A stretch of 42,646 nucleotides of DNA, taken from positions 1 to 42,646 of the forward strand of contig CAYNGH010000011.1 in NCBI GenBank assembly GCA_964396845.1. The letters are read 5' to 3'. The notes beneath the pieces are model-generated. The model worked only from the letters and a program-made list of their open reading frames with translations, ran no database searches and was not told the origin of the DNA. Below, one piece after another: positions 24,558-32,621 of the stretch. Both the position numbers and the translations under genes were made by a program. How positions within the stretch are numbered: the stretch's first letter is position 1; each line of letters begins with the position of its first letter. The stretch is from CAYNGH01 sp964396845 (GTDB taxonomy: Bacteria; Vulcanimicrobiota; JAJTBE01; CAYNGH01).

Positions 24558-25052
24558 TTACTTTTCATTGGGAGTGCGGTAATCGGGGGAGTCCGGGGGT
24601 ATCTCCAGAATCTCCATCAGGTCCCGGGGTTCCAGCCGATAGAGGGAACCCTTCCCCTGGTAGAATCCATGGACCAGGATGGTATGAATGCTCAGATCCG
24701 TATATGTGATGGTTCTATCGGTGGCCAGGTTCTTCACGATGGTGACGGTTTTGGGAAACAGCCCCGGATCTCCGAAGGGGCAGGGAAGTTTTCCCCGCAC
24801 CGACTCCACCCGCACATCAAAATGAGGCTCCACCGGGATATAATCCCCAAGACCTCTGCATCCAAGATCCCGCAAATCTATCATCCGCTGGGCAATCTTC
24901 CCATGGGTCAGGCCAAGACGTTTCACCAGGGCATCATCCTGGGTGAGAATATCAATCAGGTTTCTGGTGTCTTTACCCAGAAAACCGTCCCGGGTGATGA
25001 CTCCCGGCCTCATGTTGTGTTGAATCTTCTCTAACTGTCTTGTCTTTTTCAT
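24558..25052 (-). CDS. Conserved-looking unknown protein downstream of nqrF
   Basis: A 164-residue soluble protein, starting MKKTRQLEKIQHNMRPGV, with a helical N-terminal half that looks like a fold binding a ligand or nucleic acid (RNLIDILTQDDALVKRLGLT) and a beta-rich C-terminal half ending in a run of polar residues. I do not recognise the family. The frame is open to 25094, but ATG 25052 has a perfect GGAGG seven bases upstream. It lies 63 bases after nqrF on the same strand and could be the last gene of the nqr operon, so a role linked to respiration or Na+ energetics is possible but unproven. Confidence 0.8.
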   Translation of the reverse strand: MKKTRQLEKIQHNMRPGVITRDGFLGKDTRNLIDILTQDDALVKRLGLTHGKIAQRMIDLRDLGCRGLGDYIPVEPHFDVRVESVRGKLPCPFGDPGLFPKTVTIVKNLATDRTITYTDLSIHTILVHGFYQGKGSLYRLEPRDLMEILEIPPDSPDYRTPNEK

Positions 25053-25115
25053 GCTGTGCCCTCCGGCCTGAATATGGTCGAATTTTCCTGCCATACTGGC
25101 TTATCCCCTTGACTC

Positions 25116-26219
25116 TTAACCGAACTTGTCATAATAAATCAGGTCTTCGGGGACTCCCTTCCCTGTGAGGACCTTGATGCAGGCGTCAATCATTCCGGGG
25201 CTTCCGCATAGATATGCCTCGGTGTTATCTCCTGTTTCCATATGTCTTGCCACCACATCGGTTATCAGTCCTGTTTCCCCGTCCCAGTTATCTTCCGGCA
25301 GGGGCTGGGACAGGGCAGGGATGAACTTGAAGCCTGGCAGTTCTTCTTCTAATTTTTTCATCTCCTCGGTGAGGAACAGGTCCTGTTTGGATCGGGCCCC
25401 GAAGAAATATCTGGCCCTGCGGGAATTGCCCTCCTTTGCCATACCCATCAGAATGGAACGGATGGGAGCCATCCCTGAACCCCCGGCAATCATGATGATT
25501 TCCCGCTTTGTGTCCCGGACAAAAAAGTCCCCGTAAGGGCCGTTGATGGTTACTTTGTCTTTCTCCTTTAGATGCTTGAAAACATAGGTGGTGCATATGC
25601 CGTTGGGGACATAGCGGATTTCCAGCTGGATCCTGTCTTTGACATAACTGGGGGAGGCCATGGAATAAGCCCGATACACAGATTCGTCAGTGAGTTCATA
25701 TATGGGCACCTGGAACTGGATGAACTGCCCCGAGGTAAATTCGATTTGGTCTGGCTCCAGCAGTTTCAGGGTCAATTCCTTGATGTCGTGGGTCAGGTCC
25801 CGGATTTTTTCCACTTCTGCCTGATATTCCCGGATACTGAAAAGTTCCGGGGGGATCTCAATCTCAAAATCCTGCTTCACCTTGCACTGGCATGAAAGAC
25901 GGATGTTGTTCTCCCGTTCTTCCTTTGAAAGCCATGGAAGCTCCGTGGGAAGAATATCCCCGGCGCCCTTAAGAACCTTCACCTTGCAAAGACCGCAGGA
26001 TCCCCTTCCGCCACAGGCCGAGGGGATGAATATCTTGTTGTCCCCCAGGGTGGAAAGAAGGCTCCTGCCTCCTTCTGCGGTGATCTTTTTTTCGTTGTTG
26101 ATGGTGATGACAACCTCGCCGTAGCTGGCAATGGTGGCATCGGCAATCACCATCATCACCGCCAGCACCCCGGAGATGCCGCACATGACTCCCACGCTTA
26201 CAAGAAAAGTTGTCAGCAT
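25116..26219 (-). CDS. nqrF: Na+-translocating NADH:quinone reductase subunit F
   Basis: The NADH-oxidising subunit of Nqr: it takes electrons from NADH into FAD and a [2Fe-2S] cluster and passes them to the membrane subunits. The 367 residues show an N-terminal transmembrane helix (about 3-27), a ferredoxin domain with Cys69, Cys75, Cys78 and Cys110 (CGGRGSCGLC pattern), an FAD-binding domain with RAYSMAS (183-189), and an NADH-binding domain with IMIAGGSGMAPIRS (about 243-255). The C-terminus is YYDKFG. Slightly shorter than the Vibrio protein but complete. It begins 12 bases after nqrE. Confidence 0.96.
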   Translation of the reverse strand: MLTTFLVSVGVMCGISGVLAVMMVIADATIASYGEVVITINNEKKITAEGGRSLLSTLGDNKIFIPSACGGRGSCGLCKVKVLKGAGDILPTELPWLSKEERENNIRLSCQCKVKQDFEIEIPPELFSIREYQAEVEKIRDLTHDIKELTLKLLEPDQIEFTSGQFIQFQVPIYELTDESVYRAYSMASPSYVKDRIQLEIRYVPNGICTTYVFKHLKEKDKVTINGPYGDFFVRDTKREIIMIAGGSGMAPIRSILMGMAKEGNSRRARYFFGARSKQDLFLTEEMKKLEEELPGFKFIPALSQPLPEDNWDGETGLITDVVARHMETGDNTEAYLCGSPGMIDACIKVLTGKGVPEDLIYYDKFG

Positions 26220-26231
26220 CCTATCTCCTCG

Positions 26232-26828
26232 TCAGTTGATTTGAATCATGCCTGCAAAACCCATGAATGCCAGGGCCATGATACCTGCAATAATAAGAGC
26301 TATCCCTGCTCCCTCCAGGGGCTTGGGGATTTTGGAGCGTTTCATTTTTTCCTGCCGAATCCCCGCCATGGCCAAAATGGCAAGGGTCCAGCCGATGCCA
26401 CTGCCCAGGCCGTAAAACACCGACTGAATGAAGCTGTAATCCCGGATAATCATAAACAGAGTGACTCCCAGGATGGCGCAGTTGACGGTAATCAGGGGCA
26501 GAAATATCCCCAGGGCCGAGTAAAGCTTCTCGGAATAACGTTCGATGGTCATCTCCACAATCTGAACAAAAGCAGCGATGACGATGATATACACAATAAA
26601 GCCCAAGTATTCCAGATTCAGGGGCAGTAAAATATATTGATACACTCCCCAGTTGATGCCTGCAGTGGCGGTCATCACGAAAATCACTGCAGACCCCAGG
26701 CCCATGGAGGTTTTTACTTCCCTGGAAACCGCCAGGAATGAACACATTCCCAGATAATTGGTCTACAGGATATTGTTGGTGAATATGGCTGCGAAAAATA
26801 TGGCAAAGGCGGAAATTCCGGGGTTCAT
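26232..26828 (-). pseudogene. nqrE: nqrE, interrupted by an in-frame TAG at codon 22
   Basis: Membrane subunit E of Nqr (198 residues expected, six helices), which with NqrD holds an iron centre through paired Cys residues. From ATG 26828 the frame reads MNPGISAFAIFFAAIFTNNI-L, then TAG (26765-26763), then TNYLGMCSFLAVSREVKTS to the normal end. Downstream everything is typical, including Cys29 and Cys117. Aligned to known NqrE from memory, position 22 is Leu, so one T-to-A change (TTG to TAG) would explain it. The start overlaps the nqrD stop (ATGA), so no upstream region is missing. It may be a mutation, a sequencing error, readthrough, or restart at ATG codon 28. TAG is an ordinary stop elsewhere here (mce, the YlbE-like gene, the CsgG-like gene). 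Confidence 0.88.
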
Positions 26829-27448
26829 TTGGCCACACTCCCTTCTTCCTTAATCCACAGGCCCTTTATGACCCAGATGAATATGGCCAGCATGAAGAAT
26901 CCGCTGGGAGCCATAACCATGATGGACCAGTTGACCCACCACTCGCCCAGAACTGTTATCCCCCATATGGTTCCCGATCCCATCAGCTCCCGGAAAAAAG
27001 CGATGACCAGAAGCACATAAGAATAACCGATCCCCGATGCAAACCCATCCACTATGGACAGCCCCGGCGGATTGGACATGGCGAAAGCCTCGGCCCGGCC
27101 CATGACAATGCAGTTGGTGATGATAAGCCCCACGTAAGGCCCCAGCTCCCGGGAAATCCCCGGCGCATAGGCTTTTAATATAATGTCCACAATAATCACA
27201 TAAGAAGCAATGATGAGGACCTCCACCATCATGCGAATCCGGGATGGAATATGCTTTCGCAGGAGGGAAACGGTAAGGTTCGACAGGGTGAGGGTAAAAA
27301 TAAGCCCCAGGCACATCACCACAGTGTTTTTCAGGACATTGGTCACCGCCAGGGTGGAGCAGATCCCCAGGATCTGAACAAACACCGGGTTATTGCGACC
27401 GATGTTGTCCCAGAAAATCTTTTTTGCCCTGCTTGCCGTCGCTCCCAT
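26825..27448 (-). CDS. nqrD: Na+-translocating NADH:quinone reductase subunit D
   Basis: A 207-residue membrane subunit with six helices, homologous to NqrE/RnfE. It contains the two Cys residues that share the intramembrane iron centre with NqrE: Cys30 in QILGICSTLAVTN and Cys113 in LIITNCIVMGRAEAFA. The ATG at 27448 has GGAGG four bases upstream. Its stop codon overlaps the nqrE start. In other nqr operons nqrC directly precedes nqrD; here a 92-residue unknown gene is inserted between them. Confidence 0.96.
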   Translation of the reverse strand: MGATASRAKKIFWDNIGRNNPVFVQILGICSTLAVTNVLKNTVVMCLGLIFTLTLSNLTVSLLRKHIPSRIRMMVEVLIIASYVIIVDIILKAYAPGISRELGPYVGLIITNCIVMGRAEAFAMSNPPGLSIVDGFASGIGYSYVLLVIAFFRELMGSGTIWGITVLGEWWVNWSIMVMAPSGFFMLAIFIWVIKGLWIKEEGSVAK

Positions 27449-27461
27449 GTTGCCTCCTGAT

Positions 27462-27740
27462 TTACTCCCTTGCCTTCATGCGGGAGAAAAAGTCCCCGAT
27501 ACGGCTGATGGCCTCCCGCCGGCATTCCTCATCGTCCCGGATGCATTTCATCAGGCTTCCGGGAATGACCATCTCGAAGGATTCCCCTTCCCTGGGAAAC
27601 ACCTCCATATGAACCAAGTCATCTTCGTCGGTCCAAATGGGTTCCTTGAAGTGAACCCGTTCCACCGGTATTCCCCGGTCCCCGGCAACTTCACGGATTG
27701 CCCCGTCCAGCCATTTTTTTCCGTATCTGAGATTGTCCAA
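27462..27740 (-). CDS. Small unknown protein inside the nqr operon
   Basis: A 92-residue, highly charged soluble protein (MDNLRYGKKWLDGAIREVA), with one Cys-containing motif (SLMKCIRDDEECRREA) and no membrane helix. The TTG start at 27740 is supported by GGAGG about seven bases upstream. It sits 13 bases before nqrD and 35 bases after nqrC, so it is clearly transcribed with Nqr. I know of no Nqr subunit of this type; possibilities include an assembly or regulatory factor, but nothing in the sequence decides it. Confidence 0.82.
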   Translation of the reverse strand: MDNLRYGKKWLDGAIREVAGDRGIPVERVHFKEPIWTDEDDLVHMEVFPREGESFEMVIPGSLMKCIRDDEECRREAISRIGDFFSRMKARE

Positions 27741-27775
27741 GATTCAGCCTCCTGTCAAATCTGATTAAATGCCGT

Positions 27776-28426
27776 TCACCGGATGACTTCCGGAGCCTTT
27801 TCCCGGGTTTTGTTGATGATATTCTGCACCGCAGTGGTGGTGATGGTGGCGCCGGTTATCCCCTGAAACTGGTGAGAGTCTGCGGGAGATTTCTCATCCA
27901 CCATGGAGAGCTTCCCTTCCTTGCCCCGGAACTGCTCCCGGAACCAGTCCTCGTTAATCCTTGCTCCCAGGCCGGGAGTTTCATTGTCTTTCACAAAGTC
28001 GATGCCGATAATTACATCAAGATTGGTAGAAAACCCCACCAGAGCATCAATGGCTCCCCACAGGCCTGCTCCTCTGGCGGGAATAACATAACCTTTCATA
28101 TCAACTGAGGGTTCATGATCATCCCCAAGAACCCGGTAATACAGGATGTTCCGGTTCTCGTCCCGGACTTCTTCAATCCTCCGGGAGAAGAGCGCTTCCA
28201 CCTCTTCGTCATTATCTGGAATGGGGAAACCCCCGGTGAAAAGAACCGCCTTCTTTAAAAACAGGGTTTCGTTCCGTTGAATTCTGTCTTTGGTGAACAG
28301 GTATATCAGGGACAGCACTGATATAAACACAAAGGTGACCGCCAGCATAAAAAGAACCGTGTTGATCCGCTGACGGGTCTTGTCCTTTTTTATCCCCGGG
28401 GGGCTGTCCTTTTCCGCACTGCTCAT
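27776..28426 (-). CDS. nqrC: Na+-translocating NADH:quinone reductase subunit C
   Basis: A 216-residue subunit with a single N-terminal transmembrane helix (about 22-45) and an extracytoplasmic FMN-binding domain. The covalent FMN site is visible as GITGATITTTAV near the C-terminus; Thr194 is the expected flavin-linked residue in the S/T-G-A-T motif. GYVIPARGAGLWGAI and DNETPGLGARI are also typical of NqrC. An ApbE-type flavin transferase would be needed and is not in the window. The start overlaps the nqrB stop (ATGA), implying coupling. Confidence 0.95.
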   Translation of the reverse strand: MSSAEKDSPPGIKKDKTRQRINTVLFMLAVTFVFISVLSLIYLFTKDRIQRNETLFLKKAVLFTGGFPIPDNDEEVEALFSRRIEEVRDENRNILYYRVLGDDHEPSVDMKGYVIPARGAGLWGAIDALVGFSTNLDVIIGIDFVKDNETPGLGARINEDWFREQFRGKEGKLSMVDEKSPADSHQFQGITGATITTTAVQNIINKTREKAPEVIR

Positions 28427-29382
28427 GAAACAGCCGCCTTTCGTGCTTTCCTGCTCTTCTGAATCTCCTTGATGGTATAATCCATTATGGGGTTGAACAT
28501 GTTCCCCAGAAGCACTGCAAACATAAGCCCTTCAGCCCAGCCGGAAAAAATTCTGATAAGCACTGTCATGATTCCCACAAATCCACCGAATATCCAGCGT
28601 CCCTCATCGGTGGAAGGAGCCGATACCGGGTCTGTCGCCACAAAGAAGATGCCGAACAAAAACCCTCCCGCTATCAGTGAATGAACAGGATCCCCGGCTC
28701 CGACAACTCCCGCTTTCCACAAGATGGTCTGCATCAGGAGCATCCCCGCAATCCCGGAAACCACAATCCGGTAGTTGGCAGCCTTTGTCCATATGATATA
28801 TATCCCCCCCAAAAGGATCAGGATCTTTGAGGTTTCGCCAAGACTTCCGGGGATATTCCCCAAGGCCAGGCTCAACAAGGAAACTGACCCTCCCCTCGCC
28901 AGCTCTGCAACCGGGGTCGGCCCCGACAGGGCATCATAACCGAACCGCCCGAAGCCACCGGGGAATCCCTGATGGGGAGATGCCCATATGCCCGTCATAT
29001 AAACAGCAAAGCTGATATAGAGAAAAGCCCGCCCCACCATTGCCGGGTTGAACACATTCCGCCCGAATCCGCCAAAGACCATCTTGCCAAAAGTCACTGC
29101 AAAGACCGCCCCGACTGCGCCCATCCAAAGGGGCAAAGTGGGAGGCAGGGACAGTGCAAGGATGGTTCCCGTGACAAATACCGCCGAGGTGACGGGCTTG
29201 TTCTCCTGCCGGACAAAAAGATACTCCGACAGGAATGAAAACCCGTTAATCATGAGGATCATCACTAAGGCCCGCCAGCCGAAGAAGTATATGGATGCCA
29301 CCGCCAGAGGAGCCAAAGCATACAATACCCTCTGCATTGGAAGCTGCCACTGGATTAAGGGCTTCTTTTTAGCCTGAGCCAT
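28423..29382 (-). CDS. nqrB: Na+-translocating NADH:quinone reductase subunit B
   Basis: A 319-residue membrane subunit with about ten helices, the main Na+-translocating subunit, homologous to RnfD. The covalent FMN motif lies at DALSGPTPVAEL (Thr156), with Pro where Ala is usual. GGFGRNVFNPAMVGRAF and FFVATDPVSAPST are conserved family blocks. It lacks the longer N-terminal extension of Vibrio NqrB, so its length is closer to RnfD. The ATG at 29382 has GAGAGG about nine bases upstream. It is the first gene of the operon; no nqrA precedes it. Confidence 0.95.
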   Translation of the reverse strand: MAQAKKKPLIQWQLPMQRVLYALAPLAVASIYFFGWRALVMILMINGFSFLSEYLFVRQENKPVTSAVFVTGTILALSLPPTLPLWMGAVGAVFAVTFGKMVFGGFGRNVFNPAMVGRAFLYISFAVYMTGIWASPHQGFPGGFGRFGYDALSGPTPVAELARGGSVSLLSLALGNIPGSLGETSKILILLGGIYIIWTKAANYRIVVSGIAGMLLMQTILWKAGVVGAGDPVHSLIAGGFLFGIFFVATDPVSAPSTDEGRWIFGGFVGIMTVLIRIFSGWAEGLMFAVLLGNMFNPIMDYTIKEIQKSRKARKAAVS

Positions 29383-29468
29383 GACCCATTCCTCTCAATA
29401 TGCCGTATCACCGGCACAGAAAAATTTCACAAAGTTAATATTCAAAACTACCTCCCTTTTTCCTTTCA

Positions 29469-29498
29469 GGCTGAATCCGACAAATTCAGTCTTTTTTT
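29469..29498 (+). terminator. Plus-strand terminator-like hairpin in the nqr leader region
   Basis: GGCTGAAT / ATTCAGTC (29469-29476 with 29484-29491, one G-U pair) followed by seven T residues. It points opposite to the flanking genes. Confidence 0.6.
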
Positions 29499-29519
29499 AT
29501 TCGAGAACAATTATCTTGC

Positions 29520-29545
29520 CCCAATTTGAAATGATTGGGTTTTTT
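29520..29545 (+). terminator. Second plus-strand terminator-like hairpin
   Basis: CCCAAT / ATTGGG (29520-29525 with 29534-29539) followed by six T residues. It lies about 20 bases after the first, also antisense to hydE and nqrB. Confidence 0.5.
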
Positions 29546-29569
29546 GGGCTTATAGGGGATTTCCTTGAG

Positions 29570-29774
29570 TTAAGGTTCTCCAAACCTCGAAAAAAGATAA
29601 CTCACACCGACACATTAACTACGGCCCGAGGAGTTTGGCTCACCGATGATGGACATCCCGACTCATGTTTTCCCCCTTTTCCAAAAAGGGGTCCCGACTC
29701 ATATTGGGCACTTCTAAAGTGCCCCCATTTTCCAAAAAGGGGTTTCGGCTGATATTCCCCGGTTTTAAACCGGG
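29570..29774 (-). repeat. Dispersed hairpin repeat, copy B with tandem modules
   Basis: Read on the minus strand, three modules follow each other. The first is hairpin CCCGGTTT/AAACCGGG (29774-29758) with tail ATATCAGCCGA. The second is hairpin CCCCTTTT/AAAATGGGG (29742-29723) plus an extra hairpin GGGCACTT/AAGTGCCC (29724-29706) with tail ATGAGTCGGGA. The third is hairpin CCCCTTTT/AAAAGGGG (29691-29673) with tail ATGAGTCGGGATG. The segments AGCCAAA..TCGGGCCG and TTAACTCAAG follow, as in copy A at 24217-24361. Confidence 0.82.
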
Positions 29775-29844
29775 CGAAAAGGGTTACTCCGAATAGACCA
29801 AAACAAGGGTTCCCTCGAACAAAAAAACACAATTTCAGGTGGTT

Positions 29845-30927
29845 TCAGATTTGTTCTGCCTTGTTTTTCCGGGCGTAATGGGGTGAATCTCCCCACTGGG
29901 TGTACCCTATGGTTTCGCCGATGCTGTTTATTCTGCCCTCGAGGCAGTTTCTGCAGTTATCCGGCAGGTCATCGATGCAGGGTTTGCCATCGTAGAGCTG
30001 ATAATCCTTCCGGTGGGAAAGGGGGGTAACTATGGGCATTATGATGTTTGCTCCCGCCAGAAGGGCCATTTCTCTGCCCACGGGGTTGAGGGCTTGAAGG
30101 GCGGTGGTGGCGGCGATGTTAATGTCTTTAAGATAAAGCCGGGTCAGGGCTACCATTTTTATTGCCAGGCTGAAACGTTTATCCCGGGCCTCATCAGAAT
30201 TATCCGCAATCTGGGCCAGGGGAGTCCCCTTGTGGACCACATAAGGCCCCATGCCGATCATGTCGATGTCATTGTCTTTAAAAAATTGAATATCCCCTGC
30301 CAGGTGTTTTGGGGTCTGTCCCGGAAGGCCGATCATTACGCCGGTGCCGGTCTGGTATCCGATTTCTCTGAGATGATTCAGGCATTTCAGCCTTTCATCA
30401 AAGCTGTGATCCTGGGGGTGCAGTTGTTTATAAAGATCCCTTGCAGTGGTTTCAATCCTCAGCAGATACCTGTGAGCGCCGGCCTTGAACCATTTCTCAT
30501 AGGTTTCCCTGTCCTGCTCTCCCAGGGACAGGGTGACCCCCAGGCTTCCGTTGCCGATTTCCTTTATTTTTTTTACCAGATCCGTCACAAACTCAGTGAA
30601 TTCCGGGTCTTTTCTCTCTCCGGACTGAAGTACCATTGAGCCGTAGTTGTTTTCGTATATCCATCTGGCGCAGGAGATAATTTCATCGGTGTCCAGGCAG
30701 AACCTGTGAACTTCACGGCTGTCCCGGCGGATCCCGCAGTAGAGGCAGTTCTTGGAGCATATATTGGAAAACTCGATTATGCCCCGAAAGTACACGATCT
30801 TCCCCACGTGTTCAACCTTGACGGCATAAGCCCGGCGGATCATTTCATCGTAAATTTTTTCATCTTCATTTTCCAGAAGAGATACAAGATCCTCCGGTGA
30901 TAAATTGTCCCAGTCATAACTTTTCAT
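29845..30927 (-). CDS. hydE: [FeFe]-hydrogenase H-cluster radical SAM maturase HydE
   Basis: A cytosolic 360-residue radical S-adenosylmethionine enzyme that, with HydG and HydF, builds the diiron subcluster of [FeFe]-hydrogenase. The radical SAM cluster motif is Cys57-x3-Cys61-x2-Cys64 within IIEFSNICSKNCLYCGIRR, the diagnostic HydE context. LRIETTARDLYKQLHP, TGTGVMIGLPGQTPKHLAGD and MGPYVVHKGTPLA are also typical. C-terminal cysteines (CIDDLPDNCRNCLEGRI) match the optional second cluster site seen in HydE. No HydF, HydG or hydrogenase gene is nearby. The gene lies upstream of the repeat-rich gap before nqrB, same strand. Confidence 0.94.
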   Translation of the reverse strand: MKSYDWDNLSPEDLVSLLENEDEKIYDEMIRRAYAVKVEHVGKIVYFRGIIEFSNICSKNCLYCGIRRDSREVHRFCLDTDEIISCARWIYENNYGSMVLQSGERKDPEFTEFVTDLVKKIKEIGNGSLGVTLSLGEQDRETYEKWFKAGAHRYLLRIETTARDLYKQLHPQDHSFDERLKCLNHLREIGYQTGTGVMIGLPGQTPKHLAGDIQFFKDNDIDMIGMGPYVVHKGTPLAQIADNSDEARDKRFSLAIKMVALTRLYLKDINIAATTALQALNPVGREMALLAGANIIMPIVTPLSHRKDYQLYDGKPCIDDLPDNCRNCLEGRINSIGETIGYTQWGDSPHYARKNKAEQI

Positions 30928-31058
30928 AAAAAAGATATTATCTTGTCCCGGTGGATTTTCCTTTCAGGTTTGTTTCAACTGCCTTTTGTGCTGATGGACG
31001 AAGAACCCAGGTGTCGAATCTGAAAGGTATATGATTTTTTTTGGTGAATAATTTTATT

Positions 31059-32621
31059 ATGATTACTATAAATTATGTTATCGAAAACCGTTATTACGAT
31101 TCGGTAGTTCTGATGAACTCCGCAGGCCGGATCAAAGAAGCCTCGGGAGCAACCCAGGTATCCCTGATGATGGGCACAACTGCCAACAAGGAGCTTATGT
31201 CCGCCACAAAGCTTCTCACTGCCGATGGAGAAACCGCCCAGCCGGGGGATCTCATCGTCGCCCTGGTGGTGCAGGATGAATCCATGGCCCGCACAGCAAT
31301 GGATTTTCTGGAAGAAGCCCTGGCGCCGAAGATTTCCGACGAAGAGGGGGATTATACTCCCCGTTCCCTTGACGGGGCCGTGAAGATGCTCCCCGGCGCT
31401 AACCTGGCGGTGGTTTCCATTCCGGGAGATTATGTGGAATGGGAGGTTGACAAGCTCCTGGATGGGGACATCCATGCCATGATCTTTTCCGACAATGTAT
31501 CCCTGGAAACAGAAATCGCCCTGAAAAAGAAAGGAGAAGAAAAGGGCCTCCTGGTCATGGGCCCCGACTGCGGTACTTCAATCATCAGCGGTTCAGCCCT
31601 GGGATTTGCCAACCGGGTCCGCCGGGGCAGAATCGGCATCGTGGCCGCAGCTGGCACTGGAATCCAGGAGGTTTCCACCCTCATCCACAAGATGGGAGAA
31701 GGCATATCCCACGCCATCGGAACCGGTGGCAGGGATCTTTCCAAAGAAGTAGGGGGAATCACCATGAAGATGGGAATCCGCGCCCTGCTGGAAGACGAAG
31801 CTACAGAAGTTCTTTGCCTTATTTCCAAACCCCCTCATCCTGATGTGGAAAAAGAGATTTACGACATTTTGCGGGGTTGCTCCAAGCCGGTGGTGGTGAA
31901 CCTGCTGGGAGGCGACGGCGCACAGGCCCGGGAATTGGGGCTTCACTTTGCCTCCACTCTGGAGGAAGCAGCTATGCTGTCGGTGAAAGCCGCCGGGGGC
32001 AGTGCCAGTCTGCCGGTTTCTGGTGATCCTGATAAGCTGGCCGATGAAGAGATTGTAAAACTGGCCCCGGTGCAGAAATATCTCCGGGGGCTTTACTCCG
32101 GAGGGACTCTGGCCGGGGAAACCCGGCTGATTCTGGAGGGGATGGGATTCCATCTGTATTCTAATGTTACCAAGAAAGAATCGGATCAACTGAAGAACCC
32201 CGATATATCCCTGGAAAACACTCTGGTGGATATGGGAGAAGACCACTTCACCCGGGGAGCGCCCCATCCCATGATCGACCAGACCAAGCGTCTTGCCCGG
32301 ATTTATACCGAGTCTGAGGATCCGGAAACTGCCGTCATCCTGTTGGATCTGGTTCTGGGATACGGCGCCCACGAAAACCCCGGCGAAGAACTGGCCCGAA
32401 CCATTGAAAAGGTCAGAAAACGGGTGGAGCTTGAAGGCCGGCATATCATATTTGTTGCATCGGTGTGCGGTGTCCCCGAGGATCCCCAGGATTCCCGAAA
32501 ACAACGGGAAGCCATGGAAAAAGCAGGGGTGTTCATGTTCCCGTCCAATGCCTCGGCTACCCGGTTTGTGGGGAAGGTCATGTCCCGGCTTCTTAAGCCG
32601 GTGAAAGGAGGAAGCCAGTGA
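31059..32621 (+). CDS. fdrA: FdrA-like acyl-CoA synthetase-fold protein
   Basis: A 520-residue cytosolic protein of the FdrA family, built from succinyl-CoA-synthetase-like domains. Typical blocks: RYYDSVVLMNSAG and SLMMGTTANKELM at the N-terminus, LLVMGPDCGTSII, and IGIVAAAGTGIQEVSTLI with SHAIGTGGRDLS. In enterobacteria FdrA acts with YlbE and YlbF in the carbamoyltransferase step on oxamate in anaerobic allantoin breakdown; that is family knowledge, and the substrate here may differ. ATG 31059 is chosen; only a weak GGTGA lies upstream, and TTG 31041 is possible. The stop overlaps the next gene's GTG (GTGA). Confidence 0.9.
   Translation: MITINYVIENRYYDSVVLMNSAGRIKEASGATQVSLMMGTTANKELMSATKLLTADGETAQPGDLIVALVVQDESMARTAMDFLEEALAPKISDEEGDYTPRSLDGAVKMLPGANLAVVSIPGDYVEWEVDKLLDGDIHAMIFSDNVSLETEIALKKKGEEKGLLVMGPDCGTSIISGSALGFANRVRRGRIGIVAAAGTGIQEVSTLIHKMGEGISHAIGTGGRDLSKEVGGITMKMGIRALLEDEATEVLCLISKPPHPDVEKEIYDILRGCSKPVVVNLLGGDGAQARELGLHFASTLEEAAMLSVKAAGGSASLPVSGDPDKLADEEIVKLAPVQKYLRGLYSGGTLAGETRLILEGMGFHLYSNVTKKESDQLKNPDISLENTLVDMGEDHFTRGAPHPMIDQTKRLARIYTESEDPETAVILLDLVLGYGAHENPGEELARTIEKVRKRVELEGRHIIFVASVCGVPEDPQDSRKQREAMEKAGVFMFPSNASATRFVGKVMSRLLKPVKGGSQ

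Larger units (their letters stand above)
29383..29844. other. Hairpin-rich gene-free gap between hydE and nqrB
   Basis: 462 bases without a convincing gene. It contains the tandem hairpin repeat (29570-29774) and two plus-strand terminator-shaped hairpins (29469-29498 and 29520-29545). The nqr promoter must lie here, but I could not identify a convincing -35/-10 pair. Overlapping open frames on both strands (29381-29752 plus, 29602-29832 minus) only translate the repeats. Confidence 0.75.

Noticed and set aside
26763..26765. Genome-wide recoding of TAG to an amino acid
   Set aside because: TAG closes mce (18433-18435), the YlbE-like gene (34091-34093) and the CsgG-like gene (37217-37219), and no other gene in the window contains an internal TAG.
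29381..29752. Open frame of 123 codons on the plus strand
   Set aside because: It translates the hairpin-rich repeats, lacks a ribosome site and shows low-complexity repeated phrases rather than a protein pattern.
29602..29832. Open frame of 76 codons on the minus strand
   Set aside because: Same repeat region; repeated PLFGKxG phrases come from the hairpin modules, and no ribosome site is present.
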